A stretch of DNA of 20,815 nt from positions 1 through 20,815 of the forward strand of contig CAYUFF010000016.1 in NCBI GenBank assembly GCA_964444075.1. Reading direction: 5' to 3'. This document shows, in pieces, positions 6,421 through 12,399 of the stretch (position 1 is its first letter; each line of letters opens with the position of its first letter). This DNA is from CAYUFF01 sp964444075 (lineage in GTDB: Archaea > Aenigmatarchaeota > Aenigmatarchaeia > CG10238-14 > SCSR01). The position numbers and the translations under genes are program-made. The notes beneath the pieces were generated by a model. It ran no database searches. It was given only the letters and a program-made list of their open reading frames with translations, and was not told the DNA's origin.

Positions 6421-7434
6421 TTACTCCAACCCTTTCTCCTTCATGAACTTCATCAAATCCACGAGCCTGTTGCTGTAACCCCACTCGTTGTCGTACCATC
6501 CCAAGACCTTGACCAAGTTCCCTATCACCATCGTGCTCAGAGCATCGAAGATGCAAGACGCTGGATTGCCGACGATGTCGATTGAAACCAAAGGCTCTTC
6601 CGTGTACTCTAAGATTCCTTTTAACTTTCCTTCGGCCGCTTTCTTGAAAGCCTCGTTGACCTCTTCCCTCGTCGTTTCCTTCTCGACGAGAGCGACCAAA
6701 TCGGTGATAGAACCGTCAGCCACCGGAACTCTCAGAGCCATCCCGTCGAGCTTACCCTTAACCTCGGGAATCACCTCTCCTATAGCTCTCGCCGCCCCCG
6801 TGGTAGTAGGAATTATCGAGAGCATGCATGCCCTAGCTCTTCTCAAATCCTTATGCGGAAGGTCGAGAACTCGTTGATCGTTTGTATAAGCGTGACAGGT
6901 TGTCATGAACCCTTTCGCTATTCCGAAGTTTTCTTGGAGGACTTTTACCATGGGAGCCAAGCAGTTTGTCGTGCAGGATGCCATCGAAATTATGCTATGC
7001 TGCTTCGGGTCGTAAATTTCCTCGTTGATCCCTAGCACGATCGTTACATCGGGATTTTTCGCCGGTGCCGAGATTACGACTTTTTTCGCTCCCGCGTCCA
7101 AGTGCTTGCTAGCTCCCTCCCTATCCCTGAAAACTCCCGTGGATTCCAAAACTATATCCACTTCCAACTCCTTCCAAGGAAGGTTAGATGGGTCCTTTTC
7201 CTTGAAAATCCGTATTTCCTTTCCGTCCACGATGAGAGAATTTTCTCGGTAGCTTACTTGAGCGTCCAAGATTCCGTGAACGGAATCGTACTTCAACAAA
7301 TGGGCTAACGTCCTCGCGTCCGTAAGGTCGTTTATCGCCACTATCTCGAAATCCTTTCGAAACTCCTCATCCTTCAAAGCTGCCCTGAAGAAGCACCTTC
7401 CTATCCTTCCGAAACCGTTGATCGCTACCCTCAT
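6421..7434 (-). CDS. gap: Type I glyceraldehyde-3-phosphate dehydrogenase (bacterial type)
   Basis: The 337-residue enzyme has the Rossmann motif NGFGRIGR at the N-terminus and NDLTDARTLAHLLKYDS. The catalytic centre is SCTTNCLAP with C154, and HAYTNDQ supplies H181. The C-terminus has the WYDNEWGYSNR motif. The sequence follows bacterial GapA (class I), not the class II enzyme usual in archaea. It interconverts glyceraldehyde-3-phosphate and 1,3-bisphosphoglycerate with NAD(P). The Asp after the second strand (NDL) favours NAD, but cofactor choice is not certain from sequence. The gene is complete, with all active-site residues present. It is divergent from the M23-like gene and 12 bp from the convergent end of the dephospho-CoA kinase gene. 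Confidence 0.95.
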   Translation of the reverse strand: MRVAINGFGRIGRCFFRAALKDEEFRKDFEIVAINDLTDARTLAHLLKYDSVHGILDAQVSYRENSLIVDGKEIRIFKEKDPSNLPWKELEVDIVLESTGVFRDREGASKHLDAGAKKVVISAPAKNPDVTIVLGINEEIYDPKQHSIISMASCTTNCLAPMVKVLQENFGIAKGFMTTCHAYTNDQRVLDLPHKDLRRARACMLSIIPTTTGAARAIGEVIPEVKGKLDGMALRVPVADGSITDLVALVEKETTREEVNEAFKKAAEGKLKGILEYTEEPLVSIDIVGNPASCIFDALSTMVIGNLVKVLGWYDNEWGYSNRLVDLMKFMKEKGLE

Positions 7435-7460
7435 GCTCCCTGAATTTAGATTTTCGCTGA

Positions 7461-7477
7461 CCGAAATTAAAAGTTTC
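7461..7477. promoter_or_regulatory. Divergent promoter of GAPDH and the M23-like gene
   Basis: CCGAAATTAAAAG (7461-7473) looks like a BRE/TATA element 28-30 nt before the GTG at 7497. Read on the other strand, CTTTTAATTTCGG serves as a TATA box about 34 nt before the GAPDH ATG at 7434. The M23-like gene would have a leaderless mRNA. Confidence 0.4.
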
Positions 7478-7496
7478 GTTAGGCTAAACTATTTTC

Positions 7497-8174
7497 GTGG
7501 AGAAGAAGAGGTTTCATCGAAGAATTGTGCTGAGGAAGAAAAAGTTTCATGAGGTGGGGGATGTAGCAGGACCAAAAGTTTACGAAGAACTTTTCAAAAA
7601 GCTTGAGGAAACACTCAAAAGTAAGGGCAAGCTAGCGTCTTCATGCAAGTACAGACTTCCTGTATTTCCGCTCGAGAACGTTACGAGAATCGTTTGTTTT
7701 GAGGAAGCTCCTGGGCACCGTGTCTACACAAACCCTAACACGGACGAGGTGTACGACGACAGGAACGCCATAGATTTCGTCTGCAAACCCGATACTTACG
7801 TTGTCGCAGCCGCCAGCGGAGTAGTAGTCAACGTAAAGGTCGTCGAAAGAACTTGGGACAAGCACGAGCTCCCTCCAGAAGATTACCTTTCGTTCGACGA
7901 GCTGGAGGGGACGAGGGTTGTGCTCCGACATGAATGTAAAAGTAAAGAAGAGTTTACCGTCTACGCTCATCTTAGCGATATCCTGGTTGAAACCGGAAAG
8001 GAGGTTGGGGTAGGCGAAGTGATAGGGAAAGTCGGCTATACCGGGTGGTGCCCGCGTCCGAGAAACGGGGAGTATTATCCCCTTCACTGGGCGGTCTTAA
8101 GCTTTGTACATCCCGAAGAAAGCGGGAATAGGAGTTACCGCACTCTTATCCCGAGGCTCGAATATGTCGACTGA
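7497..8174 (+). CDS. Degenerate M23 (LytM-fold) peptidase-like protein
   Basis: The last 130 or so of 225 residues follow the M23/duplicated-hybrid-motif fold. They contain AIDFVCKPDTYVVAAASGVVVNV, a VVLRHE strand, YAHLSDILVETGKEVGVGEVIGKVGYTG, and PLHWAVLSF at the end. In active M23 enzymes zinc is held by HxxxD and the second His of HxH. Here the first position is Arg (RNAID), the Asp is kept, and HLH is replaced by PLH. One ligand is therefore lost and catalysis is doubtful. No signal peptide or membrane segment is visible, which is odd for a cell-wall hydrolase relative. The N-terminus is a very basic stretch. The start is GTG, apparently leaderless. The role is unknown; a binding or regulatory function is possible. 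Confidence 0.65.
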   Translation: MEKKRFHRRIVLRKKKFHEVGDVAGPKVYEELFKKLEETLKSKGKLASSCKYRLPVFPLENVTRIVCFEEAPGHRVYTNPNTDEVYDDRNAIDFVCKPDTYVVAAASGVVVNVKVVERTWDKHELPPEDYLSFDELEGTRVVLRHECKSKEEFTVYAHLSDILVETGKEVGVGEVIGKVGYTGWCPRPRNGEYYPLHWAVLSFVHPEESGNRSYRTLIPRLEYVD

Positions 8175-8179
8175 TCCCT

Positions 8180-8242
8180 TTTAACGATACTTAAAATTTT
8201 CTTAACGATTGGAATTTAACGATCTTAACGATTTTAACGATT
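8180..8242. repeat. 63-bp direct repeat, copy 1 (five TTAACGAT motifs)
   Basis: This is identical, base for base, to 9560-9622. TTAACGAT occurs at 8181, 8202, 8216, 8225 and 8234, with spacings of 21, 14, 9 and 9. It fills the gap between the ends of the convergent M23-like and AlbA_2 genes, and its last base is part of the AlbA_2 stop codon. A convergent gap normally needs no promoter, so this copy looks like a displaced or duplicated operator. Confidence 0.95.
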
Positions 8243-9546
8243 CAACCTTCCTTCGAGACCGCGTACCTAGTCTTGGGTCCTCTACCAAACCTTCTTACCA
8301 ACCCGTATGCTTCTAGTTTTTTAAGCTTTGCCACCACGGTCGGTTTGCTCAAGCCCAGCATCCTGCTCAACTCGTTGGAAGATTTGGGGGTAACCAACAA
8401 ATCCAAAATCTTCCTTTCCTCCTCACCGATTTCCGACGGTTTGAAGGAAAAAACGAGTTCCGTAAAGTTTTCCGTAAGGTTGTACCTCGCTTCGACGTTC
8501 GGGTTTCTCTTGCAAGTTTCCAGGATCATCCTAACACCCCTCCCTTGCTTTTCTATGTATCCCAGGTTGAACATGAGCTCGTATAGAACAGGGTTCCTCG
8601 GAACGGGCAGGGGATTCTTCAAGCTAACTCCGGGTGGGAAAGAGCCGGGGTTCCTCACCGAGAGCTTCCCTCCAGAAATCATGATGAACGTTTCAGAATG
8701 GATCGAGTAGTTCCTGTGAACCAGGGCGTTGATGATGGCTTCCCTCAGGACTTTTGGCGGTAAAAGCTCCACGTCCACCCTCTCCACGCCCTTGAAGACC
8801 ATCCTGTACAAGTTCTTTCCTCCTCCAAAGACGGTAGCCATCGCATCCTCCACGAGCTTCCAGAGCGGACCCGATAACCTGAGGTATGTATCGCCGACAC
8901 ATACCCTAAGGTAGGTATGCGGAAAGTATTGCTGAGGTTCTTCCAAGAAGACCAACGCTCCAGCAAGCGTCAGGACTTTCTTTCCGTTCTTCACGGTAAT
9001 CGCCCCCACTTTCCTGAGATGGTCGTAGACGTTCCTTACCTTAATGTTTCTGGACTTCAACGAGCTCTCGTACTTCTTCAACGCTTTCCTCCAAACCTTG
9101 CTGACCGGAATCTCAGTCGGAACCTTGTCGAACGGGAACATCAGAAGCTCCGCACCCAAGGAGAGAATTTCCTGGATCGAAAGCGGCCTTTTAGAAGTTC
9201 CTATCCTGACGTAGGCTGTGCCGCCGAGAGTTACTATGTGCCTCGACTTTGGGACCTCGACGATCAGGAAGCGTTTTCTCTCGTGAACGAACTCATGGAA
9301 CTTCACCCTCACCGGAGGCGTTAGCGAGACGAGACTGGAAGAGATCCTTTCCTTGTACTCCCTTACTTCCCTCTTGCTCAACCCTTTGAGCTCTTTATCG
9401 TCGGTAACGCCAAAAACCAAGTATCCTCCGAAAGAGTTTGCCAACGCACAAATCTCTTCGGCCACGCCTTTCGAAAGCTTTTCCTTAAACTCTACCCTCT
9501 CGTTCTCACCGCTTTCTATCAACTCAAAAAACTCCTCGATCTCCAT
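8242..9546 (-). CDS. AlbA_2 (Schlafen-like) / HATPase / winged-helix predicted regulator, COG2865-like
   Basis: The 434-residue protein has three recognisable parts. The N-terminal AlbA_2 domain has the conserved ERVEFKEKLS and CALANSFGGYLVFGVTDD motifs (about residues 15-50) and AYVRIGTSKRPLS near 110-122. A GHKL-type ATPase region has the N-box-like REAIINALVHRNY and the G-rich LGYIEKQGRGVRMI. The last 60 or so residues form a winged helix (SSNELSRMLGLSKPTVVAKLKKLEAYGLVRR). Such proteins are predicted ATP-binding transcription regulators; some AlbA_2 relatives take part in RNA cleavage or anti-phage defence. The gene lies between two identical 63-bp repeats and is divergent from an MntA-HepT pair. 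Its leaderless promoter (AAAATTTTAAG on the minus strand, 9570-9580) lies inside the upstream repeat. The TTAACGAT array may be its own operator. Confidence 0.88.
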   Translation of the reverse strand: MEIEEFFELIESGENERVEFKEKLSKGVAEEICALANSFGGYLVFGVTDDKELKGLSKREVREYKERISSSLVSLTPPVRVKFHEFVHERKRFLIVEVPKSRHIVTLGGTAYVRIGTSKRPLSIQEILSLGAELLMFPFDKVPTEIPVSKVWRKALKKYESSLKSRNIKVRNVYDHLRKVGAITVKNGKKVLTLAGALVFLEEPQQYFPHTYLRVCVGDTYLRLSGPLWKLVEDAMATVFGGGKNLYRMVFKGVERVDVELLPPKVLREAIINALVHRNYSIHSETFIMISGGKLSVRNPGSFPPGVSLKNPLPVPRNPVLYELMFNLGYIEKQGRGVRMILETCKRNPNVEARYNLTENFTELVFSFKPSEIGEEERKILDLLVTPKSSNELSRMLGLSKPTVVAKLKKLEAYGLVRRFGRGPKTRYAVSKEG

Positions 9547-9559
9547 GGTTAAAGGTTGA

Positions 9560-9622
9560 TTTAACGATACTTAAAATTTTCTTAACGATTGGAATTTAAC
9601 GATCTTAACGATTTTAACGATT
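9560..9622. repeat. 63-bp direct repeat, copy 2 (divergent promoter/operator)
   Basis: This is an exact copy of 8180-8242, offset by 1380 bp, with TTAACGAT at 9561, 9582, 9596, 9605 and 9614. The match ends sharply: A versus T just to the left, G versus C just to the right. This copy sits between the starts of the AlbA_2 gene (minus) and the mntA-like gene (plus). It contains the AlbA_2 TATA box, so it probably is the working control region for both. Confidence 0.95.
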
Positions 9623-9629
9623 GGTTAGA

Positions 9630-9641
9630 GGGTTAAAAAAC
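9630..9641 (+). promoter_or_regulatory. Predicted promoter of the mntA-hepT-like pair
   Basis: GGGTTAAAAAACC (about 9630-9642) is TATA-like and lies about 26 nt before the ATG at 9663, with no ribosome-binding site between them, so a leaderless mRNA is likely. It directly follows the five-motif array, whose nearest motif ends 9-10 nt upstream. A protein bound there could interfere with TFB and TBP. Confidence 0.45.
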
Positions 9642-9662
9642 CTTCGAAACAAAAATAATTCT

Positions 9663-10067
9663 ATGCCTACCTCACGAAAGAGTGTGTTAAAAGCTTTGGA
9701 GGAAGCTCTGAAGAAAGAGAAAAGGGTCTTGTTCGCATACCTTTTCGGGTCTTTTGTAAAGCATCCAGAAATGGCGAACGACATAGATGTAGCTGTCTAC
9801 GTAAAAGGAAGGTTTTCTCCTTTCCTGGAGAGAAAGCTCTCCACTAAACTTTCCAAAAAGCTCGGAAAGGAGGTAGACGTTTTCGTGTTAAACGAGAAGC
9901 CTTTGCTCTTCCTCTCAGAAGTGTTCAGGACTGGGAGGTTGATTTTCTCCAGAGACGAAAGGAGAAGGATAAAGTTCGAGACGGAAAAGCTGAGGGAAGT
10001 CCTCGATTTCAACAAGCTAATGGAATACTACGATAGGATGAGGTGTAAGAGGTATGAAGCTGGATAA
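9663..10067 (+). CDS. mntA: MntA-like minimal nucleotidyltransferase antitoxin
   Basis: The 134-residue protein is a minimal nucleotidyltransferase. It has G29-S30 with D40-x-D42 (FGSFVKHPEMANDIDVAVY) and a third acidic strand with D72 (EVDVFVL), so all expected metal ligands are present. In characterised MntA-HepT systems this enzyme uses ATP to add AMP units to a tyrosine of the HepT toxin, which inactivates it. The frame extends to a TTG at 9621 inside the repeat, but the ATG at 9663 gives the family's normal N-terminus and a proper TATA spacing. It overlaps the hepT gene by 14 bp. Unlike the first locus in this window, no winged helix is fused to it. Confidence 0.9.
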   Translation: MPTSRKSVLKALEEALKKEKRVLFAYLFGSFVKHPEMANDIDVAVYVKGRFSPFLERKLSTKLSKKLGKEVDVFVLNEKPLLFLSEVFRTGRLIFSRDERRRIKFETEKLREVLDFNKLMEYYDRMRCKRYEAG

Positions 10068-10473
10068 AAGAGTCGTGCATCTGAGAATCGATGTGATAGA
10101 GAGGAACTTGAAGGAAATAAAGGAAATTGTGAAAACGAGCCCCCTCACTTACAGAGACGAGCTTGCTTTGAGGCATGCCCTACTCGAATGTGCTGAAGCT
10201 TGCCTAGACATAGGAAATCACATAATCGCGGTGAACAACTTAAGGAGACCGAAAGATTACAGGGACGTTTTTGCTGTGCTGGAAGAGGAAAAGGTGATAC
10301 CAAAACCTCTTTCGAGAAGGTTGCAAGAAATGGTGGGTTTCAGGAACGTCCTCGTCCACAGGTATGCTCACATCGACATGAGAAAGGTTCTTCAGTTTGC
10401 AAAGAAGGATGTAAAAGACATCGAAAAATTCGTCGAGATAATAGTTTCCATCCTCAAAAAAGCGAAGGGATAA
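10054..10473 (+). CDS. hepT: HepT-like HEPN RNase toxin (DUF86)
   Basis: The 139-residue helical protein ends its third helix with EMVGFRNVLVHRYAHID. This contains the complete RX4HXY motif (R97, H102, Y104) of HepT. In the characterised Shewanella system R and H form the RNase active site and the Tyr is AMPylated by MntA. The DxRDVFAxLEEEKVIP segment is also typical of DUF86 proteins. The ATG lies inside the end of the mntA gene, with a GAGGTG about 10 nt upstream, so translation is coupled. An intact active site with an intact antitoxin suggests a functional toxin-antitoxin module. Confidence 0.92.
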   Translation: MKLDKRVVHLRIDVIERNLKEIKEIVKTSPLTYRDELALRHALLECAEACLDIGNHIIAVNNLRRPKDYRDVFAVLEEEKVIPKPLSRRLQEMVGFRNVLVHRYAHIDMRKVLQFAKKDVKDIEKFVEIIVSILKKAKG

Positions 10474-10500
10474 AATGAACCGAACAAGCGATAATTTCTG

Positions 10501-11724
10501 CTACAGAGAACCTCTTAAGATGAACTTTTCGAAGGCATCCAGGAAAGGACACGGCTTGCACCCTATCCTGTAGAAACCTTTAGCGTACAACTTGTTGAGC
10601 TCTATACCTTCATGCTTGAACAAAAGCTGGATGTCAAAGTAGGACCAGTACTTTATCGGTGAGTAGACCAGGAAGCCTTTTTCTTCCCTAATCTCGGGCT
10701 CCATCGACCTCTTCTTAGACTCGCTAATCCTATCGCCGACCAAGAGAATCGGCTTCTCGAAATTCTTCTTCACGAACTCGTGAATCGCTCTTACCTTGCA
10801 CCATGTGCACAACCTCTTCTCCAAGAACGTCCTTCCTTCTTGCAGATACCTTTTCCCTACTTCCGCCTCAACCACTTCTACTTTCACTCCAAGCTTCTTC
10901 GCGAGGTAAGAAACGTACTCGACGGTCTCTTCGAACTCTATGCCGGTATCGACGAACACGGGACAAAAATCCAGCCTCGCCTTCTTGAGCAGGAGGAGTA
11001 TAGCGGAAGAATCCTTCCCACCGCTGAACGGTACTACTATTTCCCTTCCTGAACATGCTTCTCGCATTAGCTCGACGGTAAGCTTAGCTTTCTTCGCTAT
11101 GTGCTCGAAATTCTTCTCGAAGCATTTTCTAGCGTCGACCTCAATATCGTGGCTAGCCTTCTCGAAAGCTTTGGCTACCCACGAAGCCTTCTTCTCCCTG
11201 CAAACCTCTCCTACTCTTTCCCTTCCGCGAAAAATCACATCCCTCTTAGGAGTGTGTAAAGAAAATAGCGCACCAGCACTTTTTATTCCGGCTGCTTCCA
11301 GGTTTTTCAGGTATTCGCGCTGGTAGATCAGGAAGCAATCGCTACCGAACGGAACGTTGCGTAGGAAGTTGCTCCTCACGTCGCACTCGTAGAAGTCCTC
11401 GGTAAAAGCAACGTCGCAGATAAACCTTAGCTTGGCCGTTTCGATTTCCTTCACCATGTCCTTCATCTTCAAGTTCCTCACTTTCCTTTTCCTGACGAAA
11501 TGCACCTTCAGCTTGTAGTTGCTCGGGTCTCCGTCGAACCACTCCTCATCCTCTTTCCCTAGTAGCACGATAGAAAAATCCTTGGTAGCTAGTTCTTCGA
11601 CTTCCCTAGCTAATTCCTTTCCTTTTTTACCGAGTGACTTCACTACCAAAGCTCCTCTGTAGAACGCTCGATTAACATGCTCGAGTGCTTTCCTATCTTT
11701 CTTTCCCCTCACGTAGATTTCCAT
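10501..11724 (-). CDS. PAPS reductase-family (adenine nucleotide alpha hydrolase fold) enzyme
   Basis: The 407-residue protein has an archaeal-type N-terminal extension (about 1-200) of unknown fold. A PP-loop domain with VPFSGGKDSSAILLL (231-245) follows, as in PAPS/APS reductases and sulfurtransferases. The end has two cysteine pairs, LCTWC (C306, C309) and GCKPC (C389, C392), that could hold zinc or an iron-sulfur cluster. The single catalytic Cys motif of classical PAPS reductase (ECGxH at the C-terminus) is absent, so sulfate assimilation is not proven. RNA or cofactor thiolation, or another adenylation-dependent reaction, is equally possible. It is divergent from the zinc-ribbon gene, with only 29 bp between starts. 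Confidence 0.82.
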   Translation of the reverse strand: MEIYVRGKKDRKALEHVNRAFYRGALVVKSLGKKGKELAREVEELATKDFSIVLLGKEDEEWFDGDPSNYKLKVHFVRKRKVRNLKMKDMVKEIETAKLRFICDVAFTEDFYECDVRSNFLRNVPFGSDCFLIYQREYLKNLEAAGIKSAGALFSLHTPKRDVIFRGRERVGEVCREKKASWVAKAFEKASHDIEVDARKCFEKNFEHIAKKAKLTVELMREACSGREIVVPFSGGKDSSAILLLLKKARLDFCPVFVDTGIEFEETVEYVSYLAKKLGVKVEVVEAEVGKRYLQEGRTFLEKRLCTWCKVRAIHEFVKKNFEKPILLVGDRISESKKRSMEPEIREEKGFLVYSPIKYWSYFDIQLLFKHEGIELNKLYAKGFYRIGCKPCPFLDAFEKFILRGSL

Positions 11725-11753
11725 GATTTAAGGTTTACAGCACAACTTAAGTT

Positions 11754-12320
11754 ATGAGGAAAAGGAAGAAAGAGCTGGCTTGTCCTAACTGCGGGAGCAA
11801 ACGCTTGGTCTACCTTCCTTGGCTAGGGCAAATCTACGAGTGTAAGGACTGCGGTTATAGGGGGAGTCTGGTGATTGCTCTTCTTTCTGGCTCGAAAAAC
11901 ACTCTACATACCAATAAACGAAAGAAACTTATTCGCAAGAAGCAAGTCGAAAGGAAGGGAAATCCACTCTACTACGAAAAATCCTATCGCTTACTTTTCC
12001 CGGCGTACTTCAAAATCTACGAAAACAGGATAGAGGCTTCCTTTTGGCCTTTCGGGTACGAGATTCCGGTTTCGGACGTGGAGAGCGTAGAAATCGTCGA
12101 GAGAATACCTTGGTACGTAGGATGGGGATTAAGGATAAACCCTTGGAAGAGGAAGCTGTATTTTGCGATCCACCACGGAAAAAGCGTCAAAATAAAGAGG
12201 AAAAATGGTTTCTGGAAGGAAGTTGTGCTCGCGGTAAAAGCTCCAGAAAAGTTCGTCTCGGTATTGAGGAGGTTGATGGATGAGAAAAAATTTAAACGCG
12301 GTCCTCAAAAAATTTCATGA
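11754..12320 (+). CDS. Zinc-ribbon protein with a C-terminal PH-like domain
   Basis: The 188-residue protein starts with a treble-clef-like zinc ribbon, C10-x2-C13 and C30-x2-C33 (LACPNCGSK...YECKDCGYRG), as in several small archaeal proteins. A basic linker follows (KRKKLIRKKQ). The second half (about 85-180) alternates strands and ends in an amphipathic helix; it includes FKIYENRIEASFWPFGYEIPV, VESVEIVERI and FVSVLRRLM. This resembles bacterial PH-like domains, but the match is by eye only. No membrane segment is seen. ATTTAAGG (11726-11733) about 25 nt upstream suggests a leaderless start. The 3' end of the gene contains the predicted promoter of the tRNA that follows. Function unknown. 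Confidence 0.75.
   Translation: MRKRKKELACPNCGSKRLVYLPWLGQIYECKDCGYRGSLVIALLSGSKNTLHTNKRKKLIRKKQVERKGNPLYYEKSYRLLFPAYFKIYENRIEASFWPFGYEIPVSDVESVEIVERIPWYVGWGLRINPWKRKLYFAIHHGKSVKIKRKNGFWKEVVLAVKAPEKFVSVLRRLMDEKKFKRGPQKIS
12285..12298 (+). promoter_or_regulatory. tRNA-Gln promoter inside the upstream coding end
   Basis: AAAAAATTTAAACG is a strong BRE/TATA-like element centred near 12292, about 30 nt before the tRNA 5' end. It lies within the last codons of the zinc-ribbon gene (LYS, PHE and LYS codons), so coding sequence and promoter overlap. Confidence 0.6.
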
Positions 12321-12351
12321 TAGCCCGGTGGTGTAGCGGTCAAGCATACGG

Positions 12352-12376
12352 ACCTTGGTAGAAGCCGAGGGTATAA
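12352..12376 (+). other. Non-canonical tRNA intron at position 29/30 (25 nt)
   Basis: The exon AUAC (12346-12349) pairs with intron GUAU (12371-12374) as a perfect 4-bp central helix. Three-nucleotide bulges lie on both sides, GG^A at the 5' site and AA^G at the 3' site, each cut after its second base. The intron itself is a hairpin, CCTTGG/CCGAGG with loop TAGAAG, and the outer helix continues as AGC/GCT. This is the full hBHBh' motif recognised by archaeal splicing endonuclease. It lies within the anticodon stem rather than at the usual 37/38. Confidence 0.9.
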
Positions 12377-12384
12377 GGCTCTGG

Positions 12385-12399
12385 AGCTCTCGCGAAGAA
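12385..12399 (+). other. Canonical tRNA intron at position 37/38 (15 nt)
   Basis: The cut after G37 leaves bulge GG^A and, at the other end, AA^A. The exon stem GGGG/CCCC is outside, and a minimal GC-TCTC-GC hairpin lies inside. The 4-bp central helix would pair CTCT with GAAG and has one C-A mismatch and one G-U pair, so it is weaker than that of the first intron. The outer GGGG stem exists only after the 29/30 intron is removed, so this intron may need to be spliced second. Confidence 0.8.

Noticed and set aside
8180..8242. CRISPR array or replication origin
   Set aside because: The motif is an 8-9 bp tandem without spacers of regular length, so it is not CRISPR. No Cdc6/Orc1 gene or known origin-recognition box is nearby, so an origin call is unsupported.
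8180..9622. Insertion sequence or integron-like mobile element
   Set aside because: There is no transposase, integrase or terminal inverted repeat. The 63-bp repeats are direct and much longer than typical target duplications.
9621..9662. Extended N-terminus of the mntA-like protein from a TTG in the repeat
   Set aside because: The extra 14 residues are encoded by promoter-like AT-rich DNA and fall outside the family's usual start. The ATG at 9663 has correct TATA spacing.
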